This document shows positions 1 through 10,700 of a DNA stretch of 64,000 nucleotides, in pieces. This stretch comes from Tetraselmis striata (taxonomy: Eukaryota; Chlorophyta; Chlorodendrophyceae; Chlorodendrales; Chlorodendraceae). The notes under the pieces are model-generated. The model saw only the letters and a program-made list of their open reading frames with translations, had not been told where the DNA came from and did no database searches. Each line of letters begins with the position of its first letter. Within the stretch, counting starts at the first letter, position 1. Both the position numbers and the translations under genes were made by a program. The DNA lies in NCBI GenBank assembly GCA_006384855.1, contig VCJN01000573.1, forward strand, positions 1-64,000, written 5' to 3'.

Positions 1-1525
1 GCTGAGGACGATGTACGATGTTCTAGGATTTTCCGGTGACTGTGTGGGACACAGCCCCGAGGCAATCCCGGCCTTTCAGCCCGAGTCAATATGTCAGCTG
101 ATAAATTTCATTTTCTCCACTGTGTTAGCCATCTCCTCCTATTGCATTCAAATTCTGCATATTTGGATAATGCTCTGCAAACCATGTCTTCCCATGATGT
201 GTCGGCTATGTCAATAGACAATATTATGAACAGAATGGAGGACCATGACGGCACGCAAAACAAATTAAAATTAATTTCAATCTGCCAGAAAAGACATATA
301 TATGCCTGATGTATGTTCCAATCCGTCGAATTTGCCTTTCATCATATTTGGTCAGCTTTTGGTCAGATGCGGATTTTTTGCTGGGCGCAATGCCGGAGCA
401 AGCCAGTCCAGGCTTCAACTTTGGTCAGCTTTGGTCAACTTTTTGCGAGGTTTGGATTTTTTGCTTGGCCCTAAGCCAGTCGCAGGCCAGTCCAGGCTTC
501 GGAGTGCAGGCAACACACACACACCACTGCAAACCGCGTGCACTAATGCGGGACTACTGGGTGCACGACGTCCAGGAGTTGCGGCCTTTTGACCCGGGCA
601 GGGAATAAGGTGTACAGTAGTGTTTACCGGGCTGAAACGGCAAAACTACTAGTACTACAACAGACTGCGTGCCTTTCCCAAGGGCAAACACAGCTGAGGA
701 CGATGTACGATGTTCTAGGATTTTCCGGTGACTGTGTGGGACACAGCCCCGAGGCAATCCCGGCCTTTCAGCCCGAGTCAATATGTCAGCTGATAAATTT
801 CATTTTCTCCACTGTGTTAGCCATCTCCTCCTATTGCATTCAAATTCTGCATATTTGGATTAACGCTCTAAAAACCATGTCTTCCCATGATGTGTCGGCT
901 ATGTCAATAGACAATAATAATGAACAGAATGGAGGACCATGACGGCACGCAAAACAAATTAAAATTAATTTCAATCTGCCAGAAAGACATATATATGCCT
1001 GATGTATGTTCCAATCCGTCGAATTTGCCTTTCATCATATTTGGTCAGCTTTTGGTCAGATGCGGATTTTTTGCTGGGCGCAATGCCGGAGCAAGCCAGT
1101 CCAGGCTTCAACTTTGGTCAGCTTTGGTCAACTTTTTGCGAGGTTTGGATTTTTTGCTTGGCCCTAAGCCAGTCGCAGGCCAGTCCAGGCTTCGGAGTGC
1201 AGGCAACACACACACACCACTGCAAACCGCGTGCACTAATGCGGGACTACTGGGTGCACGACGTCCAGGAGTTGCGGCCTTTTGACCCGGGCAGGGAATA
1301 AGGTGTACAGTAGTGTTTACCGGGCTGAAACGGCAAAACTACTAGTACTACAACAGACTGCGTGCCTTTCCCAAGGGCAAACACAGCTGAGGACGATGTA
1401 CGATGTTCTAGGATTTTCCGGTGACTGTGTGGGACACAGCCCCGAGGCAATCCCGGCCTTTCAACCCGAGTCAATATGTCAGCTGATAAATTTCATTTTC
1501 TCCACCGTGTTGGCAGCCATCTCCT
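1..1525. repeat. Tandem satellite, unit about 693 bp
   Basis: The same sequence restarts at 1, 693 and 1386, giving two full units and a third that decays after about 1520. The units are nearly identical: differences are a few substitutions and 1-3 nt indels, for example around 860 and 915. Each unit contains a short internal repeat (a GGTCAGCTTTGGTCA block and two CAGTCCAGGCTTC copies). Short ORFs repeat with the unit, but their frames are not the same in each copy because of indels, so I do not call genes. The array begins outside the window. High identity implies recent amplification or ongoing homogenisation. Confidence 0.95.
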
Positions 1526-1699
1526 CCTGCACAGATCACAAAACCACATAATTAGATCAAGTACTCCATGCTAAACTTTACTCATGATGTAAACCTAAGT
1601 TGTATGCGTTATGAACTTATCACACTAATGACGTGGATGCACATTGTCCAATTTATCATTCACATAATTTCTGACTCAAAACTATCCACTTTTATACAA

Positions 1700-3455
1700 G
1701 TACATACATACATTACCTTCCATACTACAGCAAGTCACGCAACGCTGAGGACAATGACGATGCTGAACACACGAGTAAAGGGCATTGATTAACATCTGTG
1801 GTAAAAGAGAACTACTTACAACGTCCGGTGCCCAATATGTGACCATATAGTCGACTCAACATTTTCATTAACATAAGTTTCGACAATAGATATTATCCAC
1901 TTTCATACAACTTCATTGACATCATTTGTCATACTACAACATGTCACGCAACAACGAGGACAATGATGATGCCGAACCTATGATGCGCATCATGTTTTTA
2001 TAAAACAGAGTTGCAGCATTCGGTGCCCTACCACAGGCAATTAAAATTCCAAATAAATAACCATATACATATATACTCTGACTCAGAAGATACTACGCGC
2101 GAGTGAGGCACAAAAATAGAAACAGACAGCTCCGTGAGGACCTCCAAAGACAAAAAAGAAACAAAAAGAGAGACAGATAGACAGTTGCGCATGTCTGGAA
2201 CCTAACATGTTGTTGGAACATGACCTACAAACACAGCGCCCGAGACAAGTGACCCAATACGCAGACCGGATGAAAGGACAGAGCAAGCTGGTGGCAACAG
2301 GCATCAACATAGTGGCGGCAATAACGGACCTCAGGTGTGGCAGGGCAGTCCGCGCAACAGTATTGATGCCGATCAGAGAGACGATACGCCACAGTGGAGG
2401 GACTGCTGATGCACGCGCGCTCGATCACTGCTGCACACGCGCCCAGACCACGCTCCACACAGGTCTCCAAACAAACAGCAGTGCCTGTTGTAACCAATAA
2501 ACAGACAAAACAAAGTAGGTAACCAGGTTGCTGCCTATCCTATCAAGGTATGCCTGATTAAGCAGGCAGTGCTGGCGCTGGCGGAGAGGGATAAGAAGAG
2601 AAACAATCCGCAATTATAAGAACATAATGATGCCGAACACATCATTAATGTGCATCGATTCACATTTCTGGTCATAGAGAACAAGCTGCAGAGTTCCATG
2701 CCGTGCCAGGGGCAATCAAAATTGGTCACTAGATAGATGACCTTACAGGGGACTCAGAATTTGACTCACATTGTGACTCAATAAATTGTGACTCAATAAT
2801 ATCCTCTTTATGCAGCCTGTTAGACACCATTTCTCATACTACAACATGTCATGCAATGGCGAGGACAATGACGATGCGGAACGCACGATTAATGTGCATC
2901 GATTCACAATTCCGAGTTCTCGAAACTAAAATTTTCGAAAACTATCCATACATTCGGACTCGGAAGATCCCACGCGCGAGGGAAGCACAGAAACATAGAC
3001 AGCCAGCTTCGTGAGGACCTCCAAAGACAACAGAGAGTCAGACAGATACTTGCGCGAGACATACACCTGCTCGAAACGACGACTCGGCACACGACCTACA
3101 AACACACCGCCCGAGACGAGCGACCGAATACGCGCACCGGGTCAATAGACACAGAAAGCTGGTAGCTACATGCATCACAAACCACAGTGGCGGCGGCAAC
3201 GAACCTCGTCATACAGGTGGGCGGCGATGCAGTTGGCGCGACAAGTAAGTCGCCGATCAGAACGCGGACAGGCCGCGGAGCGGTAGGGATCGCCGCTCCA
3301 CACAGGTCCCAAACCACTAGCGGTGCCTGTCGTAACCAAGAAGCAGACAAAACACGTTAGGTGACCAGGCACTTCCTATCCTGTCCTGCTATTCCTCTGT
3401 AAGCAGGCAGTGCTGGCGCTGCAGGAGAGGGATAACAGGGGAACAAGAAACATAC
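1700..3455. repeat. Decayed direct duplications of non-coding sequence
   Basis: A block at about 2076-2610 recurs at about 2953-3450 in the same orientation, with many substitutions and small indels. Shared landmarks are the GTGAGGACCTCCAAAGACAA motif, a GACCTACAAACACA motif and the AAGCAGGCAGTGCTGGCGCTG end. A second, shorter motif (a TCATACTACAACATGTCA-like box followed by a GAGGACAATGA box) recurs near 1720-1790, 1925-1990 and 2835-2915, and part of it again near 2615-2730. No frame stays open across copies, so this looks like old non-coding satellite or transposon debris. Confidence 0.8.
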
Positions 3456-4429
3456 CGTAAAATGGCGAACCACGCACAGCTGCGGCGGACGTCTCACCTC
3501 CAGGACAAGCGCTTCAAATTCGTCGAACACCGCTACAGGTACCTGCTCTACCTGTACGGCGGCGATGACATATTATCCGCTCAGGGATATGCGCGAGTGC
3601 TGGGTGTGTGCGCGGTGGGTGAGAACGGCTATCGTGCTGGTAGATTCTGCTGGGAACAGAGTAGAATTGGCCCACACTGCATCCCGACCAGCAGGTAGGG
3701 AACGGTGCGCGTAAGGTGGGAATGCCTTCTTCCGATATGCCGTATGATATACACCAATCAAAATTACGAAACATGCCAACTCAGCACGAACATATCTTGG
3801 GTATGTCATTTCGTCGAAGCACGTACACGCCATTATGCGCACACATTACGATCACACCGCGCAAAGCGGCCGAGAGCATTTATCTCAATCTTAGTATATT
3901 CATCCGTGTCATCACACCACCCAATCTTAGAGGCATAAATACCGGTCATCACCGGCCTCGTACACCTCGCGTTGCATCCGCGACGCAATGATACTTAATG
4001 CCACATATGTTTTGCGCGTAAGCTACGATTTAACCTTTTCTGATATGTGAAAATACGCTTTATCGTACGAAGATATGTAAATTTCATAAATTTTACCTTT
4101 TTGCTCCCTTTCGGTTTACGAGGGGACACGATACAAAACACTTTTGGGAAAAGTGCTCCACTCTGGCAAGCCTCGTATAACCGCATCGACATTCGTAAAC
4201 ACGAAGCTTTTTCCGACGTACTTCAATAGGACTATTCACGTGCTCCGGCAGCCTGGATATCAGCGTTCTAAATACCAGTACGACTGCGCGCCCGCACACG
4301 GACACGTAATTACACGTAGCAACACTCGCTTGAAAAACATTATTAAATAAAAATAACAGATAGCGCGCTAGGAACAATAATACAAATCCACCACAAAAAT
4401 ACTAGCGACTGTGTAGGAGATCAATAAGC
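3456..4429. other. No recognisable gene
   Basis: Moderately AT-rich sequence with only short overlapping ORFs (the longest about 90 codons) in several frames. None shows a recognisable domain, and no splice-consistent model could be built. Confidence 0.5.
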
Positions 4430-4515
4430 ACAAGCCGCTTTCAAAAAGCGGCCTCCAACTAATCCTTACCCGTACAGGCACCATTGCGAGACGGGGTGGA
4501 TGAGTGATGCGCGTC
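4430..4515 (-). repeat. 3'-end fragment of a dispersed element
   Basis: Read on the minus strand, this begins with a GCATCACTCATCCACCCCG box and ends in a GGCCGC...GCGGCTTG hairpin. The same order of boxes occurs on the plus strand at 6780-6843, after the fossil ORFs there. It is taken as a truncated copy of the same family. Confidence 0.6.
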
Positions 4516-4816
4516 GGTTGAGAGTCCGGGACAGCCACCGTGTGCGAGGGTGATCCTTGGCCACGTCGTGCAGCTCAGCGTGGCTTCGGCAACGGGATGA
4601 CCGACGAATCTACGCTGCCCGATGGACTCGTAGCGCTAGTGTTATGCAGCACATACTACATCTGCACACTCACACCTACATCTGTACCGTACCGCAGGCC
4701 GGTGTGCAGCATCACCGGACGACCTGCTGTCACGACCCGAATTAGAAATAGGCTGCCGTAACGCGGATGACAGTGCTGCGCATTTATTGGTGGCGCAGTC
4801 GGGGAGTAAGATTATT

Positions 4817-5101
4817 GCCCCAACTCGCATTACTCGAATGGGCCGACGCCCAAACGGGTAGGGCGGACCTTTCGTGGTCAGTGCCGGGTATTTTGATGGC
4901 AGTGTTTTAGACGGTGATCCAACAGTGTTGGAAATTCCGTCGCTGGGCTCTAATTAGTCTTGCAGAATGCTTCGGCAATTTGCTTGATGTCTATAACGGA
5001 GCGTCGCCTACCCAGGGATTTCCGTAACTGGATTGATGCCTAAACGGCCGTCGTAGAGACGCTGCAAGGGTTTTACTGGTGCCAGTCCTGTCCCGGGGGC
5101 G
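4817..5101 (+). repeat. Dispersed ~300-bp repeat, copy 1
   Basis: First of four copies (the others at 13572-13870 plus, 15893-16195 minus and 29277-29396 minus). It starts with GCCCCAACTCGCATTACTCG and ends with GCCAGTCCTGTCCC. Internal boxes shared by the three full copies include CCCAAACGGGTAGGGC, GCTTCGGCAATTT and AACGGCCGTCGTAGA. It has no ORF. A short interspersed non-autonomous element is the likely nature; no clear terminal inverted repeats or target duplications were found. Confidence 0.85.
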
Positions 5102-5329
5102 AAAAAACCATTATATCACACGCGTACATGAGAACGGATTAGTCGCTACATCACGCCGCGCAGTTTCACGCCGCGCAGTAAACTCCGCGTAATATAAAGT
5201 TATTTCAACTTTTTATTGTGGGTGCGGACGTACACGTACTTTGAAGAGCGACGCGATCTGTAATAATAAGAACGCACGTGCCATGGCCTTATTTCGATTC
5301 AATATCAGACGAAAATAACGGAATCATCA

Positions 5330-7029
5330 CGGATCTAAGACACTTTCCGTGATGATTCTACTGTCATTGCCGGCACCCCAATTTCTACTGTCATTGCAAC
5401 AAATAATCTCGTCCTTCAAAGTGCGCCCGCACCGTCGCTGCGTCATACAGCAGGGTATGCTCGTCGTCGCGCAGACAGTATCAGCAGTGACACACAGCTT
5501 GAGTCCGTACTTGGCCGAGGCACCTTCAACGCAACTAGTTCCGCCCGCTGGTATGACTACTTCCTCAACGATGCTCGTGGGTCGGCCAGCTACGCCGCGG
5601 CGGTGCGCGAGGCGTGGGGCCGCCTCCAGGCGGCTATAGCTGGCCGCCTCAGCGACCCGAATGCCCGCGTGATGGAGCGGGAGTCGGAGGCTGCGTCGGG
5701 CTCGCAAAAGGAGCTGACGGCATTACTAGACCATGCCAACAACTCTCGGCTTCAAAATGAGGCGGTGGTAGCTCTCCCTGTCACATGTAGGGAACGGACC
5801 TTGTTTACCCAGCTCATCGGCGTCGGGCATGTGGACGGTGGCTATCCCCACCGCGCGGACGGTCATGATTCCGCATGAGATGGGGGAGGTCGCTGCCGGG
5901 TACTTCGTTCTGCCTAGCCCATACATGGCCCTGGTGGTTGGGAGCCAGATCATTCTGCCCTCGACAGAGCACAGCCCCGTCAATGGCGACCTCTATGGCG
6001 ACGCGGTCATGAGCCTCCCGGCACCTTGAGACGCTCATTGGCGTGTACGTACAGCACGATGCTATCACAAACGCCTTCCGCGATCATTGTGTTCACGACA
6101 TGGGTATCGCCGTACGCCCGGAGGTGGACGACTTATTCCAGCAGGCAGCGCCTCTCGGCAACACCATACCCAGGGATGAACTCAAGGACCATGTGCCTGA
6201 CCCAGAGCTCTCCCTTCCGGCGTTCATCGTTGTGACAGGGAGCTATGATCCCCGGAGCTTGAAGCCCAAGCTGCTAGAGTTCAAGGCTATGCGGTGCGGA
6301 GTCAAGTACACTACGGTGCCCTGGGCACGGCTGTGGGCCGGTTTCGGCCCTCCCTGCTCGGCGACATACAGCAACGGGGGTTGGCACTGCAGGATGCGGC
6401 GTGGCACAACGCGGAGCCGGGACAGAAGGGCCCTCTTCGAGACATCCTGAATATGTCGGAGTACACGGGCATGGTCTTCGGCACAATCGGTGAGGTGAGC
6501 AAGGGGGTGTGCCGCACTGTGCGTGGTGTCGCGTGCCTGGCCGCGGATCGGGGCGCCCTCTCATCGTGGGGCACTCAGTACGCCACCACCCGGGCTCACC
6601 AGGAGGCCTTACTCGCAAGAGAATTCCTCAGGGTCCTGAGCTTGGTGGCGGCTCGAGAGCGTCCTCGCTGGCTCATTGGACGGCGCATATTCGTCCGCCA
6701 TCATGTTGCTGAAGCTGCACAGCACTTCCGTGGATCACCCTCGCGCACACGTGCACACGTGTGGCCTGGACTCTGAATGGTGCGCTCATCACTCATCCAT
6801 CCCGCGTCATGCGGGATGCGGGCCGCTTTTAGGCGGCTTGCTCTGTTGGTCTTTTAGTACTGGTTTTAGCGGTGGATTTGTTACTGCCCTATTTGTAATT
6901 CACTTTAGTGCGCTGCTGTGTCACGCAGGAGGGAAGCTGCTGCGAGTATTGTAGCAGTACCCGGGTACTAGTAGCGACTACAGAGGTGGATTTGTTCCTG
7001 GCCTTTTTGTAATTCACACCAGTAGCGAC

Positions 7030-7062
<33 letters not shown>
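5330..7062 (+). mobile_element. Broken retroelement-like fossil with its 3' end
   Basis: Overlapping plus-strand ORFs from about 5600 to 6776 read like pieces of one longer protein interrupted by several breaks. I recognise no catalytic motif such as a reverse transcriptase YxDD box. The coding part is followed by a GC-rich hairpin (GGGCCGCTTTTAGGCGGC), two copies of a box ending in TTTTTGTAATTCAC (about 6870 and 6985) and a GA-dinucleotide run at 7036-7062. The same 3' boxes recur at 14.6 kb and 4.43 kb, which argues for a retrotransposed family with a conserved 3' end. Family assignment is not possible. It is clearly dead, and the copy divergence suggests it is old. Confidence 0.4.
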
Positions 7063-7065
<3 letters not shown>

Positions 7066-7706
7066 CCGCTCATTCACAGCGCCTCCCAGACTACGGCTGC
7101 AAATTACGACACCCCAGTTGGAGGCAAGAGCGCAGTGTAAGGTCAACATCTGACCACACGCGGCGTATTGATGCAACGCGTCGCCAGGCCACAGTCTCCA
7201 ACCGCCACAGCGGCCCACTCCCAATGTGCGGCGGACGTAGGCGACACCGCGGTAATAAGAAAATTCGCGAGTGCCCTGCTGGGCCTCTCATGGGGCCGAT
7301 ACCAGCAGGCGGAACTATACCCAGCGCCCCCACACAGACGCTGCACGGAGCCCGAATTCCACGCCATATGCCGGGCTTACTAGTACGGGTGCACCGCGGG
7401 TGACGGCACCTGAGTGTGCACCATGCTCCGGACTGGGCTCAGGCTCGGCGCCATGCACATGGTGACACATATTGACACATCAGCATCGCAGGCCATCAAC
7501 TGCGCCAGGCTGCAGATTGACGGCATCCAACGGCGCCCGTTGACCCCCCTTTTGACTGCCTCACTTGCCTCTAGCACACGGTATGTATTGAAAAAGAGCC
7601 CCCACCACGGCATGGCATCCAGCGAGGCAGCCGCGTTGGTCGCCGTGTGGCCTACGGCCCGCTGCTTGTGGGGAGGGGCGCGTGACTTGGGGAGGCCACG
7701 CGCTCG
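7063..7706. other. 3' flank of the SnRK2 gene, nothing recognised
   Basis: Between the GA run and the kinase stop codon only short ORFs occur. The 3' UTR of the minus-strand kinase should lie here, but I could not fix a polyadenylation site. Confidence 0.4.
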
Positions 7707-10700
7707 TCAGTCGTCCTCAAAGCACTCGTCGATGTGGTCGTCCACGAGGTCGTCGCCAAACTCGTCGTCCAGCGGCGCCGGGCCGCGCCCCTCCGGCTCC
7801 ACGCGCGCCGCGGCCACGATGGCCTTGATGTCGTCCTCGCCCTGCTCGCACGGGTTGGACTGCGGCGGCATGTTGATGCGCGCCTGCAGCCCCGGCGGCA
7901 GGTCCTTCGCGAACCAGGGGTGGTCGATGACGCCCGCGACGTTGATGCGCTGCGTGGGGTCGGCCACAAAGATGCGCTGCAGCAGGTCCACGCACTCCTC
8001 GCTCAGGCGCAGCGAGGAGGGGATGGAGTACGTGACGCTCATGATGCGCTGGATGGCCTTGCGGAAGTTGCGCGGGTCGGTGGGGTCCTCGAACGGGTAC
8101 GCCCCCACCAGCATCACGTACAGCGTGACGCCGCACGACCACACGTCCGCGCTCTCGCCCTGCGCAGAACAACACCGCCGCACCGACGCGTCAGCCTACC
8201 GGAAGGAGACGGGCGCCGCACCCTAGCTAGGCCCCTAGGCTTCAAACCCAACGCTCCCGAGGCCCTTCAGACTAAAATCCCTATCGCGGCTACAAACCCT
8301 AGATACACACCTGGGAACCCTAGGGTCCCATCCCTAGCCAGGCATCAAACCCTACATGTAATACATAGGAACCCTAGGTGCACTAGGGTCCAAACCCCAG
8401 GCTCCAAAATCCTAGATGGGTTCCAAGCGCTTGCTACCATCATGGCCTCCACTAGTCCTGAGTCGTCGCTAACCTGGAACGGAAGACGTACATGCGAGGG
8501 CATAGGGCTACACCACCACAGACTGCCTCCGCCCAGGCCTGAGCGTCGCTGTGAGTGGCAAACTTCCGGGGAAACAATGCCACGCATGTGCGCAATAGCT
8601 ACTAGGGTTTGGCGGGCATGTATGGGGCATCGCGCTCGGAGTGTGAGCTCGGGAACGGGTACGGATTGTACGGCGCGGGTGGGGGGTGGTGTCATTGCGG
8701 GTTGGGACATGACAACACGAAGACCCGCTTTACGGAGAGAAAAGTGGGCCGCTGTTGCAGACACAGGGCGGGCATGCCACGGCCTTGGAGCTCGGATGAT
8801 GAGCCAATGAGATGCCGGGGACGCGCCGGTGATGACTAATCCTTAGGACTGGCGGGCGCGATATGTAGTGAAGGACGGGCGCACGGGTAATACACTGTCC
8901 CACAAGATTTCTTGCATGTTTTGGGGCGTTATTTAATAGTTTGATTCCTTACTTGGGTTGTTTCTATTGCTCAATACGAGTCGGAAATAGCTCCAACACG
9001 AATAAGCATGTAAGCTGAATGTATTGTGTGGCGAGACAGCTCGTGATGAAGGGTGCACCTGTTGGTGATGGCGCTGATAGGGACCAGCATGCAGCCTGCG
9101 TGTAGTCACGTGCACGGGGCACCTGGTGTGCATGATGCAAGTACAGCAGTGCTACGATGGATGGAAATAAAAATGTATATGTGGTATAGTGCGTGAGCGC
9201 ACGGTCCGCCGCCAAGAATACTTTACTATGACGCAAGAACAGACGGATCCGCGCGTGCCATTGCGCCGATCATCCACGTGAGCGCAACCCTGGTAATGGT
9301 GCACGACATGGGTGTCTCATTGCCTGGCATGTAGGGTTATAGTGGTCAGCGTTCTAGGGTTAGATATGTTGGTATTAGGGTTTAACCCTACGATATGGAG
9401 TGTAGAGTTGGTGGGTCTTATCGCAGCTTTACATTGTTAGTGGGTTCAAACCCTAAACCGGGGTCAGGCTGTCGGGCGGAGGGCGGCCTCACCTTGTACT
9501 CCTTGCGCTGCAGCACCTCGGGCGCGATGTACGCGGGCGTGCCCACGGTGGACTTTGGCTGCGAGTGGTGCAGCAGCGACTTGCTGTAGCCAAAGTCGCA
9601 GATCTTGACGTCGGGCATGCTGCCGGACGTGGTCGCCGCCAGCAGCGTGTTCTCCAGCTTCAGGTCTCGGTGGCACACCCCCTGCCGCCGCGCGCCACCG
9701 CTCAATCACAGCTGGCGTACAAAGGCCCCGCCCGGCGCACTTGAACAGCGGGCGATAAAGCCAAGTGCAGCGGTGCTGACCACCCCCCAAGTACGCTCCG
9801 CCACAGTTCAAGCATGAGACAAGACAAGCCCCCCCACCCCCCTCTCACGCTGCATCGCCATGCCGGCACTCAGATGAGTTCCGAGCGACACTTTGTGGTG
9901 CATCAGTTAGGCCCTGGCTGGTCAGTGGGAGATCACCCCACGGGAACGGGCAGAGGAGGGGGGGGGGGGGGGGGGGGGGACGCACCGACTTGTGGCAGTA
10001 GGAGACCCCCGAGATGAGCTGCTGGAAGTAGTAGCGCGCGTCCTTCTCGCTGAAGCGCCCCTGCTTGGAGATCTGGTCAAACAGCTCGCCGCCCTCCGCG
10101 TACTCCATCACGATGGCCAGGTGCTCCGGCGTCACAAACACCTGCCGCGCCGGAGCACAGGGGGGGGGGGGGGGGGGGGGGGGGGCGGGTCAGGGGCGCG
10201 CCCCGCGCAGTGTGCTGCTGCCCAGGATGGCGGCGGCCACGGAGCTCCGGTGAGGCGGCGGCCAGGGCTCTGCGTACTCCCGTCTTGACACAGAGCTGGG
10301 GGACTGGGCGAAGCCCACGGAGTATGGGACGGCCCCACGCAGGTAAACATGCCAGTGTTTCCATCCCGGCATGCCGCGGACTTTCCGGCTTTCCAAATGC
10401 GAATGCGGTACCGGACACGCGCGCCTAGCGCTCGCCGTATTTCGTCGGAAATAACTCCCTCGCGGAGGAGGCGTCACATTCACGTTGACGACCGCCAAAG
10501 CGCACGCCGAATTAACGCGGCAGCACAGAAACAACCTACCCGATGTGGCGAAACACTTCTGTTCATGTTGGGGTCCCGCAACCTCAAACAAATGGCACAG
10601 CCCCCCCCCCCCCCCCCCCCCCAAAAAAAAGCTGTACCCAAGGGATCCAACCGCCGTGGAGGCATCACGGCGGGGGTGGCCATTGGCAGGGGGCGGCGTT

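Noticed and set aside
1-1525. Conserved small protein in each satellite unit
   Set aside because: The frames change between units because of indels; similarity is at DNA level only.
7414-8810. Plus-strand ORFs of 270 and 358 codons
   Set aside because: They lie antisense to the last SnRK2 exon and its intron; Arg/Ser/Thr-rich shadow of GC-rich coding DNA.
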